DNA of 64,000 nt from Steinernema hermaphroditum. Its lineage: Eukaryota; Nematoda; Chromadorea; Rhabditida; Steinernematidae. Of this stretch, positions 1-12,425 are shown one piece after another. Every line of letters starts with the position of its first letter. Position 1 is the stretch's first letter. The notes beneath the pieces were generated by a model that made no database searches, was not told where the DNA came from, and saw only the letters and a list, made by a program, of their open reading frames with translations. Location: NCBI GenBank assembly GCA_030435675.1, contig CM059623.1, forward strand, positions 5,482,012 to 5,546,011. The letters run 5' to 3'. The position numbers and the translations under genes were made by a program.

Positions 1-2119
<2,119 letters not shown>

Positions 2120-3676
2120 TTATTCTTCCCGTTGATGTTTCGCTTCCTTCAAATTTCGGCGCCACTCTACTAACAGCTTCACGTTTTTCGCCGATAGGAC
2201 GTCCCTAACGCTCAAGAGAGGGAAGCTATCCTGTGAAGGCAGACGTCCGCTTTTCACAGCATGTAGAGTGGTTTCGAGCGATTTTTCTGCACTGTCTTCG
2301 GCCTAAATTTCTTCAGTCGTCAGTCAAATAGGCACTGAACACACTTTAAACAGCTTGCTGTTCCAGGTCATCGTCGGTTTATCGAAATGGTGGGCGAACC
2401 AGCAGCTGGTAGGATCTTTTAGGGGTTGGTTTGTTTCGAAAGCCATCGTCACAAATCGGCGACCGTGGATCGGGATCGTGATGAGCGTTGTGTTGTTTGG
2501 CACTTGGAGTGCCGCATTCGTTTGCAGATTGCTTAGAAAACAGTATTGCCCAATTTCCACGGGACCTTTGAAACTACAGTACTCCACAAAACTGCCTTCT
2601 TCCATCTGAAATCGTGGCTCCTTCGAGTATGCCTGGTCGGTATGGACTTCGGAGAAGACGACTGATCGAGTTTCCATTGGAAAGCACTTCACGAAGGCGC
2701 TCTTTGGGCGTACATGTTGTGAGAACTCGCGAGTCGTTCCGAAGTGGAAGAAGGTGTCGTCGCCGGGGAGAAGAATCGTCTGCGTCCGCCGACCGTGGAA
2801 CGTCCCGTTCAACTCCGTTCTCCACCTCCGAAGCGCCGGATCCTCGGTCTTCGAGATGAAGTCAACGCGGGGATCGGCGCCTAGCGGTCGGAGGAAGTCA
2901 CCGTAGCAACACACTTCGGTCTTCTCTTCCGATTCTAAGCGGTAATTTTAGAGGAAAATGTGAAGAGAAGACCCACCCGCGAAGGAGTCCGCCACTCGAA
3001 GAAGGGCGTCGAGAAGGGAAGTACCGCGGAGAGCGAAGAAGCTGTCAGTGACGACATGGTTCTTATCGCCGAGAAAGGCTCCGTTTTCCTGCATCGCGCT
3101 CCGTGAGGGCTTCTGGAGGACTCGCTGGAGGCGGTCGCCTTCGAGGACGTAGACGCCGTGCTGCTCTCCGATCGCCGTCGTTGAGCGGTGACCGAAGAGG
3201 ACAACTTCAGCGGAGTTGTCGATCCGGAAGTCGAAGGCGTCGTCGAAGTGCTCCAGAGTATCCGAAGAGGCGATCACCACTCCAGCTCCGAGTTGCTCTT
3301 CGACTCTTCTGCAGGTCCCACTGGAAGACGGACCAGAATACTCTCACCTGTAGGCGTTCAGCTTCATATTCACCATCGAGCGTCCGTTTGGAAACGTCAG
3401 AAATGCCTTCCCGAGAGCCGAGGCGGTCGGGAGACGCTGGCTGAGTCCTCCCGAGTGCATGATCAGAATCTTCTTCCCCGAGAAGTCGCCGAAGTAGTTG
3501 CGGAGGTGCCGAAGACAGAGGAACGTCGACCCACCAGAGCCGATCTTCAGCGTCTTCGGCTCGTCTTCAATGACTGCCCACTTGCGGACAACGTCAAGCG
3601 GAATCTCCAGGAGTTCCATCTCGTAGGATTCCTTCTGGCTCGCGTCCATCGCCGTTAGGATTAACAAGTCCCACAT
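2120..3676 (-). CDS. Fucose-1-phosphate guanylyltransferase (FPGT-like)
   Basis: Exons: 3676-3348, 3308-2977, 2934-2345, 2302-2120; 477 aa, all phases consistent, introns 39-42 bp. FPGT makes GDP-L-fucose from GTP and fucose-1-phosphate in the cytosolic salvage pathway. Evidence: the nucleotidyltransferase-like block GSGGSTFLCLRHL followed by MHSGGLSQRLPTASALGK, then YGDFLRPLG and HFGTTREF, which match vertebrate FPGT in order; the last exon supplies the family C-terminus (SFPLLSVRDVLSAKNVKLL). The start is uncertain: MWDLLILTAMD aligns about 30 residues into the human protein, and the frame stays open upstream without an ATG. The F-box-like gene ends only 132 bp upstream on the same strand, so the two may be co-transcribed. 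Confidence 0.9.
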
Positions 3677-3808
3677 CTTGGTCGTAGAAGTCTTTATGGG
3701 CCACTCGAGAAGAAAGATATAGCGGAGGCGAGTAACAAGTGAGTAAACGAAAGCGTGAGAACGGCCATCTTGGAGACTATTTACACTTCTGTACAGTTCT
3801 ATCGGGCG

Positions 3809-4859
3809 TTACAAGTACACGACGATGATGACGTTGGGGTCGGTCTTCTGGACGAGCAGCACATCCTTGTCGTATCCGAGGACTCCGACTGTCACTCTTC
3901 TGGGTGTCCAGCACGGTCCACACGTCAGCTGACCACTCTGCAAAGCGGCGTAGAGTTTGGTGCCGTTGAATGCCGTCCGTGAGACGTTGAGGTTGACGGA
4001 GATCGCCTGATGGACCCCGAGAGCAAGTGCCTCGCAGAAGGCGACTACCGTGTTCTGAGTGACAAGGATGCAACCGGTCACGTTCAGTTCCTCGAGGGCG
4101 AGGCAGTTTCGAGCGATCTTCGTGCAGAATTTGTCGCCGATCTGAAAAAGGAATGTTTCAGTGGTGCGTAACATGGCCAACATACCAAGCCAGTCTCTGT
4201 GATCGTAATGGATGTCAGAGTCCTTGCGGAGTTCATCAGAATCGCGGAGAGGAACCTTTCGGCGAAGTGAGTCGGGAACTGGCAACTCGCGAACTCGACG
4301 ACCCGAAGATGCTCAAATCTAGCCATGAGCAGCAAAGTCCAGTAGCGGACGGAAGATAAATTCACATCTTTGAAACACAGCCGTGTCGTTTCCTTCCCAC
4401 ACATCTTCAGGAGAGAGAATACGGTAGAATCGTAGAGGAGCCCATCGTCATTCTGCAAACATCCCATGCAACGGACGAATATGACTGACCAGAAAGTACC
4501 TGAGTCTTCCCTTTGGCGAGCGAATCTTCGATTAGCAGAGCGTTGAGAGTGTCGCCGACGTGCTCGATGAAGTGACGCAGAAGGCCCAAGTGGCTACGAT
4601 AGTGCTCGTAACACTGGCAGAAAGAAAGGCGAGTATCAAACGCGGAACGATAGAATACGTCCGCATGGCAGTGGTCGTCCAAATAGACGTCCAGCTCGAA
4701 GGGCCTCTTCATATCAAGAGTACGGACGTTCTTCATGATTTGGAGCCACTTGACACATGTGAAGGCAGCGCGCATTCTGGAAGAGCTGTCCAGGTTGTGC
4801 ATGATCCGAGTGAGCACCTCGGGTGACAGAGTGTTGATGGAGATGTCCGCCGTCGCCAT
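3809..4859 (-). CDS. F-box-like protein with leucine-rich C-terminal region
   Basis: Exons: 4859-4500, 4452-4186, 4141-3809; 319 aa, introns 47 and 44 bp. The N-terminus (SINTLSPEVLTRIMHNLDSS, then AAFTCVKWLQIM) resembles an F-box, the SKP1-binding motif of SCF ubiquitin ligases. The rest has scattered LRR-like strands (LCFKDVNLSS, LEELNVTGC). Such proteins are usually substrate adaptors; the substrate here is unknown. The start ATG at 4859 lies 28 nt after a TTTTTCAG acceptor (4888), which suggests trans-splicing. It is followed by FPGT on the same strand, 132 bp away. It starts back to back with the small ORF at 5108 (about 250 bp shared upstream region). The F-box call is by pattern only. 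Confidence 0.7.
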
Positions 4860-5107
4860 ATTCCTGAGGTTTAAGTTACCAGCTCGGCTGAAAAAGACAT
4901 TCACTACATTTTACGAGAGAGCGTGATACAGAACAAACACGGGTGTACAAATAAGGAATGACCCGACACCTCAGCAGGGGATTTCCCCGGAGAACAGTGG
5001 TCTTCCTCACCCGCAACACAACTAGACAAATAAGCTTCATGAACGACGCAAGAGACGTCTACGTCTGACACCCAAAGACTCTCAGATCTTCGTGGCATCC
5101 GATCTCC

Positions 5108-5380
5108 ATGGCCAAGAAGCCAGACTCCGCGAAGATTCGGAACTTCGAAGCACCGGAGGCGTCGGGCGCACGAGAAAAAACAGCTGAGGTGGAGGCGGCC
5201 GAACAGTTCCTGTCTGCGGGGAATCCCGCGTGGAAAACCCTCTTTTTGAATACTAGCAGGACCGAAAGCGCCCTCCTCGGGCAGACACCTAAGATTCCGG
5301 ATTACGTTCCAGCCTGGGCTGTTTTCGTGCTATTTACGGATCCTGAGAGCCGCGGGCAAAGCAGGAGGCGCGTCTATTGA
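5108..5380 (+). CDS. Small unrecognised protein, 90 aa
   Basis: Single-exon ORF starting ATGGCCAAGAAGCC and ending TGA at 5380. The N-terminal half is charged (KKPDSAKIRNFE); a short hydrophobic stretch (VPAWAVFVLF) lies near residue 70 and could be a membrane segment. No family recognised. It lies 57 bp upstream of NAA25 on the same strand, the spacing of nematode operon partners, and shares a divergent upstream region with the F-box-like gene. The true end could lie in a further exon. Confidence 0.5.
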   Translation: MAKKPDSAKIRNFEAPEASGAREKTAEVEAAEQFLSAGNPAWKTLFLNTSRTESALLGQTPKIPDYVPAWAVFVLFTDPESRGQSRRRVY

Positions 5381-5437
5381 TTCCTTCGCGTCGCGGGTTG
5401 CTTCTAATCAGCTTGGTTTCAGTGGGTGTTTCGTCAG

Positions 5438-8400
5438 ATGTCGAAGTCGGGCAAAAGCAGCGAGCAGGTCGTCCTTGAGCGGCGTCTGAAGCCCATATAC
5501 GGTAAGCGCAGGCCTTAAAGCTCTGCTCAACGAGTTACAGATGCTATTGACACTGGCAACAATAAGAAAGCTGTCCAAGAAGCCGACAAGGTGCTGAAGA
5601 AACATCCACTCACGTACTGTGCGAAGGCGCTGAAAGCACTCGCGTTCATTCGGAGTGAACGCCTTTGCGAGGCCGTGCCCATCATCAGCGAACTCGAGAA
5701 GGAGCTCGAGAAGAAGGCGGTAATGATGGACGAGAACGCGCTGCAGGCGATCTGTCACTGCCTAAAGGAAGCTTCTCTGCCCGAGCGCATTCCAAGGATC
5801 TACGAGCATCTCGTCCAGCGCTTCCCGAAGAACGAGGGCTACATGACCCACTTGTTCATGGCTTATGCGCGCCTCCGGGACTACAAGAATCAGCAGAAAA
5901 CGTCAATGGCTCTGTACAAGGAGTTCCCTAAGCAGCCATACTACTTCTGGACCATCACGAGTGTGTACATGCAAGTATGAGTTCATGACCATCTTCTTGT
6001 GCTGATTCTTTTCAGGCTCTATGCGACCCTACTCTAGGACCGAAAATGTTTTGGCCCCTTGCGGAGAAGATGATCAAGAAAATGATCGACACACAGCCTA
6101 TAACTTCCGAAGCTGGTATGCTGGCGCTTAGTTCAAATCCGCAATACCACGTTTGTTCCAGTTGACTTGTATCTGTCGATCCTCGAGGGAATGGGAAAGC
6201 CAGCCGAAGCACTCAAGGCGATGGAAAGTCCCCTCGTCAGGCACTACCAGCGTCCGAAGCCTTTCATCTTCAGGAGGATGATCACATTGCTGCTTTCTTG
6301 TGGAGATCATCGGATTGTCACAGAGCGCTTGATGAACATGCTTTCGAACGAGTTGGTGTTCTTGTTCGGAGTTCCACTCGCAATATTATGTCTTGCAGGC
6401 CTGATGAGTGGACTCACTGGGAATCACTCTTTGAATGCACCTTCAACGAGTATGACAAAGAAGGTGACGAGGCGCAGCGCAAAGCGTGAGTTCACTCTTC
6501 TCACGATCCATATTCAACCCGCAAATCTAGTCTTCTGGACCGAGTTATTTCCTTCACTTGCTCTTCAGCCCAAAGGGCCGAGGAGGAGATGCTGCGGGCG
6601 CCTATGATTGCACGAATGGCTCTCCTCCACAAAGTGGTCGACCGAAACTATGTGCCCGAAGGAGAACTCGGTACGCACATGTTGGGTGAGTACTGTGCTG
6701 CTTGCTGTGTTCGTGGCGACTAACAGTGCATGCTACTCTACTCTCCAAGGAGACCCCTCTTAACGCATTTGTTTTAGGAAAGCCACTGGAGCATTTCAAG
6801 ACCTACGTCCGTTTGCTGCATGAGAAACCATGTTGTTACATCGACATCCGAAAGTTTTTGCGGATTTTGGGTTCGGACGATCGCGACCACCTTGTTACCT
6901 TTTTGACAGAATTGCTCAATGAAGTGCCCGACGCAAAGAAGGTAGATCTGAACTCGCATTTCAATCTCTACATAGAACGTATCTGAAGGGCATAGTTGTA
7001 CTTCTAAGGGAGCGCATAAGAAGGGCGCTAGGATTCCACGAGAATCTCACCGTGGCGGAGGCGAGAGAACTAGCTGATGAGCTGCTTTCCCACATGGTCG
7101 CCAGGTGCCAAGACGACCAAGTGACTGCGTCAGGGTTGACACTTATGATCGTCCATCTTCTGTGGGATATCTACCTACAAAGCAGCGACCCGGTGGCATT
7201 CTGGGAGATCCTCTCTCTTCTGGAATATACTCGAATTGAGCACCCAGCCGATGGGGCGACGAAACTGCTTCTGATGAGGATGTACGCCCATGTGGGTGGC
7301 GTCCACATCGTGGAGAACCTGCAGGCCGAGTTGGACATTAAATACGTCCAGAAGGACTCGATGTCCTACTACCTGCTTCCTCTCCAGGAGCACTTCGGAA
7401 GTTTCCACCGAGCTATCTTCCACTTTACGCAGCTCAGTGTTTACTTCGACCAAACTGACCGAGAAGTAAGCAGGTCTGTGGTCCGAACGCATTTCTGACA
7501 CTCTGCTTTTAGATCTCGGAGTGTATCGTGCAGGCCTACAAGAATAGCGCTTTCACGAAGGTGCCGTCGCTCGTCAACCTTCACAAACGCTGCGAGTCGT
7601 CGATCACTTCTCTCTACGGCGACGTTTCCAACAGGCTGATCAGCGCCTGCTTCGCAATGAACGACATGAACACCGCCGTCGAGATGCTCAACGGGGATCC
7701 ACACCCTGTGGACTGGGAGGCACTCTGCGACAACCGAGATCTCAATGTGATCGACAACTTGAATCCCGAGCCGACGCAAAAAAAGATCAAAACGCTCCAG
7801 GACGAGACGTTTAAAGAGATGATCGACGCCACGAAGCTGCGCCAGCTTCTCTGCAAGTTCGTCGCCGGCTTGCGCTTCGCAAACACGACTCCAGAGAATA
7901 TGGAGCAGAAAAGGATAGAACTGACAACGCACTTGGACTACTGCATGGAGACATACCCAGAGAACAGGGAGCGGAAGCCTCGACGCGACCTACAAGCGCC
8001 CACCGACATGAGGCTAGGACAGTTCGCCCACTCGGGAATCGTTCAGTTCGTTATGAAGATGATGGAGGGTGCCGTCGAGCTGATTCGCATCCACGACAAA
8101 ATGGAGCACGATACGATAAAGGTCGAAGACGCAGAGGAACTCACGAAGCAGGCAATGGAGCAGCTGCCGAAGCCCGAGGATCTCTCCCAGTTCCTGAGGG
8201 GTAGGCATCCCTAGCACAGTATACTAATTCACGGATTGTTTCAGGTCTCGTTCCTTCCGAATTGAACGCCGAGAAGCCCTTCTTCGTGCACGATTTGCTC
8301 TACCAATGCGGTCAGTCGGCGCTGGCGGTCGCCCTCGGAGGAATCGTGCTGCAGATCCTGGAGAGCATCATCAGAAACACCCACAACCTCGCGGGCAACA

Positions 8401-8783
8401 TCGCTGCCCTCAACCCTAAGAAGTCCAACAAGAAGGAAAAAAAGGAGAAGGTGGGAGAGTCCGGGCGCCAGCTCCTACAATGTGCGGCTCTTTAGGCCCC
8501 CTACGTGGCGGTGTTCCAGGACCTCAGGGATCCTCTGCGTACTGCCTGGCGAAATCATACTGGTCTCCTGAACGAACTCTCGTTGCTTCTGGACAAGGAG
8601 GGTGCAGCCGAGAAGCTCTTCCCGAAGATCCCGAAGGAGCACTGGAAACGCGAAGGCTCGTACGAGGCGCTCACTTCGCTGCACGACGAGGTGCCTATGG
8701 GAGTCATCAGCGGGTATCAAAGCGGAATTAAAGATTTGTTGTTCTCCAGCTCAGGACATAATGGCGCCCATTGGATTATGTGA
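5438..8783 (+). CDS. naa-25: N-alpha-acetyltransferase 25, NatB auxiliary subunit
   Basis: Exons: 5438-5501, 5541-5974, 6016-6115, 6162-6351, 6399-6485, 6576-6685, 6778-6978, 7032-7465, 7513-8200, 8245-8450, 8496-8783. NAA25/MDM20 is the TPR-like scaffold that anchors catalytic NAA20 to ribosomes; NatB acetylates Met-Asp/Glu/Asn N-termini. Evidence: repeated helical pairs (ALKALAFIRSERL, MTHLFMAYARLRDYKNQ), the block EKPCCYIDIRKF matching the human GDKPCCF region, and DNRDLNVID. The intron ending at 6575 needs an AAAG acceptor to keep frame. The start ATG lies 16 nt after a GGTTTCAG acceptor (5422), a likely trans-splice site. A TACTAAT branch-like motif occurs in the 8201-8244 intron. It ends convergently with HSD17B10, 138 bp away. 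Confidence 0.93.
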
Positions 8784-8921
8784 TATTACTTAACTTCTTT
8801 GATATTGTTTTAGACCTGTTAATTGTTGAAGATCGTTCTTAAACGGAAATGAATTTAATTTGCTCGGTTATCTCGCAACAACAAACTACAAATTGTATCA
8901 GACGACGTAATAAAACCCGTC

Positions 8922-9800
8922 TTACGCGGGCATGCGGAGTGATCCATCGAGGCGGATGACTTCGCCGTTCAAGTAGCGGTTCTCCATGATGTGCTGGACG
9001 AGGGCTCCATACTCCTCTGGGTTTCCCATTCTACTCGGGTTCGGTACGAGTTGGCTCAGGAATGTTCGGACCTTGTCCGGCAGCGACGATAGCAGAGGAG
9101 TGTCGAAGAGACCCGGGGCGATGGCCATCACGCGGATTCCGTCATCGGCGAAGTCGCGGGCCAACGGGAGAGTCATGGCGGCAATGGCGCCCTTCGAGGC
9201 AGAGTACGCGGACTAAAAGGAGTTCTTACAATGCGGTGTTGACAATATCAGAGCACACCTGTCCAGATTGCCCATCGAAAGCGGCCACGGAGGAGGTGTT
9301 GATGATGACTCCGCGCTGGTTCATGTCGTCCTTCTCGTTCTGACCCATCAGCTCCACACCGTGGCGTATAACATTGAAGGTTCCGATAACGTTGACGTCC
9401 AAGGTCTTTTGGATTTGGTCCAACGGGGCCATCTTCTGCCTGGCGATGCTGTAGAGCTTGAAGGCGTAGGCGATTCCAGCACAGTTGACGATTCCATCGA
9501 CGCGGCCGAACTCATTCTTGACGCACTCGAAAGCAGCCTTCACGTCGCTTTCGCTGGTAACGTTGGCGGGAGTGAAGATGCAGTTGCTGCCAAGCTCCTT
9601 GGCGACAGTGCCTCCATCCGACTGTGGCAAATCCAGAATGGCGACCTTGGCTCCCTGATTAATGAGACGAGCCGCAGTGCCACGTCCTAGGCCGGACGCT
9701 CCACCGGTCACAACGGCAACAAGACCCTGAAGGGAGCATGAAGCGTTGACGTGACAGAACAAGCAGCGAATACCTTGGTAGATCTGATGACAGAAGCCAT
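8922..9800 (-). CDS. 3-hydroxyacyl-CoA dehydrogenase type 2 (HSD17B10-type SDR)
   Basis: Exons: 9800-9774, 9726-9259, 9212-8922; 261 aa, the same length as human HSD17B10. It is a mitochondrial short-chain dehydrogenase that oxidises short and branched 3-hydroxyacyl-CoAs; in animals it is also part of mitochondrial RNase P. Visible: Rossmann motif [16 protein letters not shown], catalytic Ser in NTSSVAAF, catalytic Tyr and Lys in YSASKGA, and the family C-terminus [10 protein letters not shown]. The first exon codes only nine residues (MASVIRSTK) and joins GLVAVVTGG as in the human protein. A CGTTTCAG acceptor at 9831 lies 30 nt upstream of the ATG. Introns are 47 and 46 bp. Confidence 0.96.
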
Positions 9801-10621
9801 TTGAGCAATTTCACTGGAACAACCCGCTTTCTGAAACGGAAAAAGGGGTTTTGAAATGCGGTCATATCACGCATGTCCAGCAGAAATCGCTAAATTGACA
9901 AAAATAGTGAATTTAGAAACAATAGGGACTCGAAAGAATGCACTTCTGACAGAAACAAAAATAAAGCAAGAAGAGGAACACACGTGCGCAGCCATATAAC
10001 GCCACAGAGATGTGTCTGTTGCCAGCGATAAGAGGGCGGCGTGTTCCCCAAGGAGCGAATGATCACAGATCACCACGTTGGAGGAAAAGCAGGCAATCGA
10101 AAAGACAAAGTTGATAATTTGCAAATCCCTGAATGCTAGAATGAAAGATACGGTAATTCGTTCAGATTGTCTCTTCCGTCTTCCAGAACACAGACGAGTT
10201 ATTGCGGACATTAGACGCAAATGTCTGTTTTCTCTGCGTCTATCTCGAGCGTATACTCGAGCGATACTCGAGCGCTCTCGGAGGGTGGTTAAACGCCAGA
10301 ACGGCGAATAAAAGCGCGACGATTCCGATCGTATGTGCGGTCCAGAGTCAGTGGGTTATCAGAATTGTCATCTCCCCCGCTGGCACAAACTTGACCGCAC
10401 TTTTTGTTCACCTTTTAAAACTGAAAGTGCATTCCGGAAGCTCAACCACTATGGAGGAACACGTTGCTCAGACTCTCTCCAACGTTCTTTCCAGCACAAT
10501 CGATACAACAAATGCAACCAGCAACTCATGATACGAATTACAACCAGTTTGAAACGCCATCCCTCTTTATTTTACAAACACGCTTGTAACGGACAACAAC
10601 AGTAACGGAGATCTGCCATGG
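9801..10621. promoter_or_regulatory. Intergenic region upstream of HSD17B10
   Basis: About 820 bp between the HSD17B10 start and the U1-C stop, both minus strand. No coding sequence recognised. It carries three close copies of CTCGAGCG (10244-10251, 10256-10263, 10267-10274) about 450 bp upstream of the HSD17B10 ATG, possibly a regulatory site. Confidence 0.4.
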
Positions 10622-11054
10622 TTAAGGATTAGTCGAAGCTGGCTGCATCTGAGGAGGCGGAATCATTCCCATCATCATAGGCGGTCTCATCATCATGCCT
10701 GAAAAGGAAACGTATACAGCCTTAAAAATTGCCAGAAAAATGCGTACCACCAGGTGGAGGCGGCATCATGCCTGGAGGAAACATCGGGAACGGAGGCCGA
10801 ACTCCTCCGCCGACCGGGGGAACTCCCATTGGAGGAAGGCGAGGCGGTATTCCGGGTAGCATTGGAGGAGGCCGGCCAGAGGCGAAGGCCCTCGCAGTTG
10901 CGTCGACGAGTTTCTGCGCTTGTTGTTCCATCCACTTCTGGTAATACATTCGGACGTTTTCCTTGTGCTTTCGGCCACCATTGTGCGTCTTCCGTACCGA
11001 GGGCGAGTCGTGGGTCAGAAAAACATCGCAGTAGTCGCAGTAGTATTTCGGCAT
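10622..11054 (-). CDS. snrpc: U1 small nuclear ribonucleoprotein C
   Basis: Exons: 11054-10748, 10698-10622; 127 aa, one 49-bp intron. U1-C is a core U1 snRNP protein that stabilises pairing of U1 snRNA with the 5' splice site. The N-terminal C2H2-type zinc finger is intact: Cys at residues 6 and 9 (YYCDYCDVF) and His in the [12 protein letters not shown] segment. The rest is the usual Pro/Met/Gly-rich tail ending in [16 protein letters not shown]. The ATG at 11054 is the family start (MPKYYCDYC). The gene is divergent from the H2A variant. Confidence 0.97.
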
Positions 11055-11990
11055 GGTTAAGCCTGAAATTGAACGGAGTGAAAAATGCTAATAGTTGTCA
11101 TTCAAGTCGCTGAAACGGATACAAAATGAACGCCATCAAATTCGATCAAGTACCATACATATGTCGTGGCTTCGGCATACCATGAAATTATGAAAGATTG
11201 ACATACGCAAAACATGCAAGTTATCTGGATAAATCCATGAACAACTCATGAAAATACACACAGCAAAAATTCGATAATCAAACAGAAATATTAGAAAAAA
11301 GCAACCTGAGAAGAGGCGGCTGTTCCTCACAACCAGCGCTAGGTTGGCGAAAGAACACTGAAAATCGACGTGGGTGGTCGCGCGGCTGACCCAGGAAGTT
11401 CCTGCCAAGAAAGAAGAGGGAGGTACAGTAACCGCAAAAGAACAAAATTCCGGAGAAAACATGAAAATCAACACGGTTGTCACATAATAAACTCAGACAC
11501 TTTTCTAGACGAATAGACGTTTTAACCATCTAAAGTGATAGCTAGACAAGTCTACAAGACAAATCTACAGTTGAGTTACAGTACATCTACAACGACACAT
11601 TTCATCAGGGCACGTAGATCACTCCAAGCCGTCTCCTCTTCGGAACGCGGACAGTCTCAGAACGATTTTCCTTGGAATACGGTAACATCGAGCGAGCGAG
11701 AGGGAGATTTCTCCCTGAGGCGCATGCGAGGGGCTTCGTTTCAGAGGAGTTCGCGCAAAGTCGCTAACGATTATTTCGATTCTACTTCGCTCTTGAGAGG
11801 ATACGAAAAGGTTTTGTACCATTGGACCACCGTTTTCTGGGCCGTCATTCCCGCAGATCGGAGTGACTGTTTGATATCTTTCATGTCCTACGTGAGAACT
11901 GGTTTGTTTTTGTGTATTGCCCGTTGTCGCTTTTCTTGTAGTGATCTTCCCGCATCATTCCTTGTAGTCAACTCTCCATTTTTTGCAGAT
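11055..11990. promoter_or_regulatory. Divergent upstream region of U1-C and the H2A variant
   Basis: About 935 bp between two genes that start back to back. No conserved coding sequence seen; long in-frame ORFs here have no recognisable protein. A GCAG acceptor at 11988 sits two bases before the H2A start codon. Confidence 0.4.
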
Positions 11991-12425
11991 ATGCCCTCGA
12001 CTCCCTCAAAGGCTTCCAGTGAGGCGAAGAAGAAGTCGCGCACTGTGCGCGCAGGACTCCAGTTTCCGGTTGGGCGAATCCAACGCCAGCTAAAGAAGGG
12101 TCGCTATGCGGAACGCATAGGAAGCGGAGGACCCATCTATCTCGCCGCCGTCATGGAGTATCTCATCGCTGAAGTAAGAAATCGCTGACTGGTTTCACAG
12201 AAATGCTGATTCATGTGTACTTTGCAGATCCTCGAATTGGCCGGAAACGCTGCGCAGGACAACAGGAAGAGCCGCATCACTCCTCATCACGTTATGCTTG
12301 CTGTCCGCAACGACGAAGAACTGAGCAAGCTGTTCAGCGACGCCACGTTCGCGCAAGGAGGAGTTATCCCCAACATCCACTCCAGTCTTCTACCTGCTAA
12401 GCATCGCGCTACCGATGAGGACTGA
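11991..12425 (+). CDS. Histone H2A variant, intron-containing
   Basis: Exons: 11991-12173, 12228-12425; 126 aa with a 54-bp intron inside the histone fold after ...EYLIAE. The fold is that of core H2[65 protein letters not shown]. Acidic-patch Glu/Asp positions are kept. Differences: a short N-tail ([15 protein letters not shown]) unlike SGRGK tails, VMLAVRN in place of LQLAVRN, and an acidic C-end TDED without an SQ phosphorylation motif. It is not H2A.Z, whose L1 region reads differently. The intron and the isolated position argue for a replication-independent variant rather than a clustered S-phase gene. Whether it is germline-specific cannot be judged here. Confidence 0.9.

Noticed and set aside
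9268..9690. Plus-strand ORF of 140 codons
   Set aside because: It is the antisense of the HSD17B10 exon, which has full motif support.
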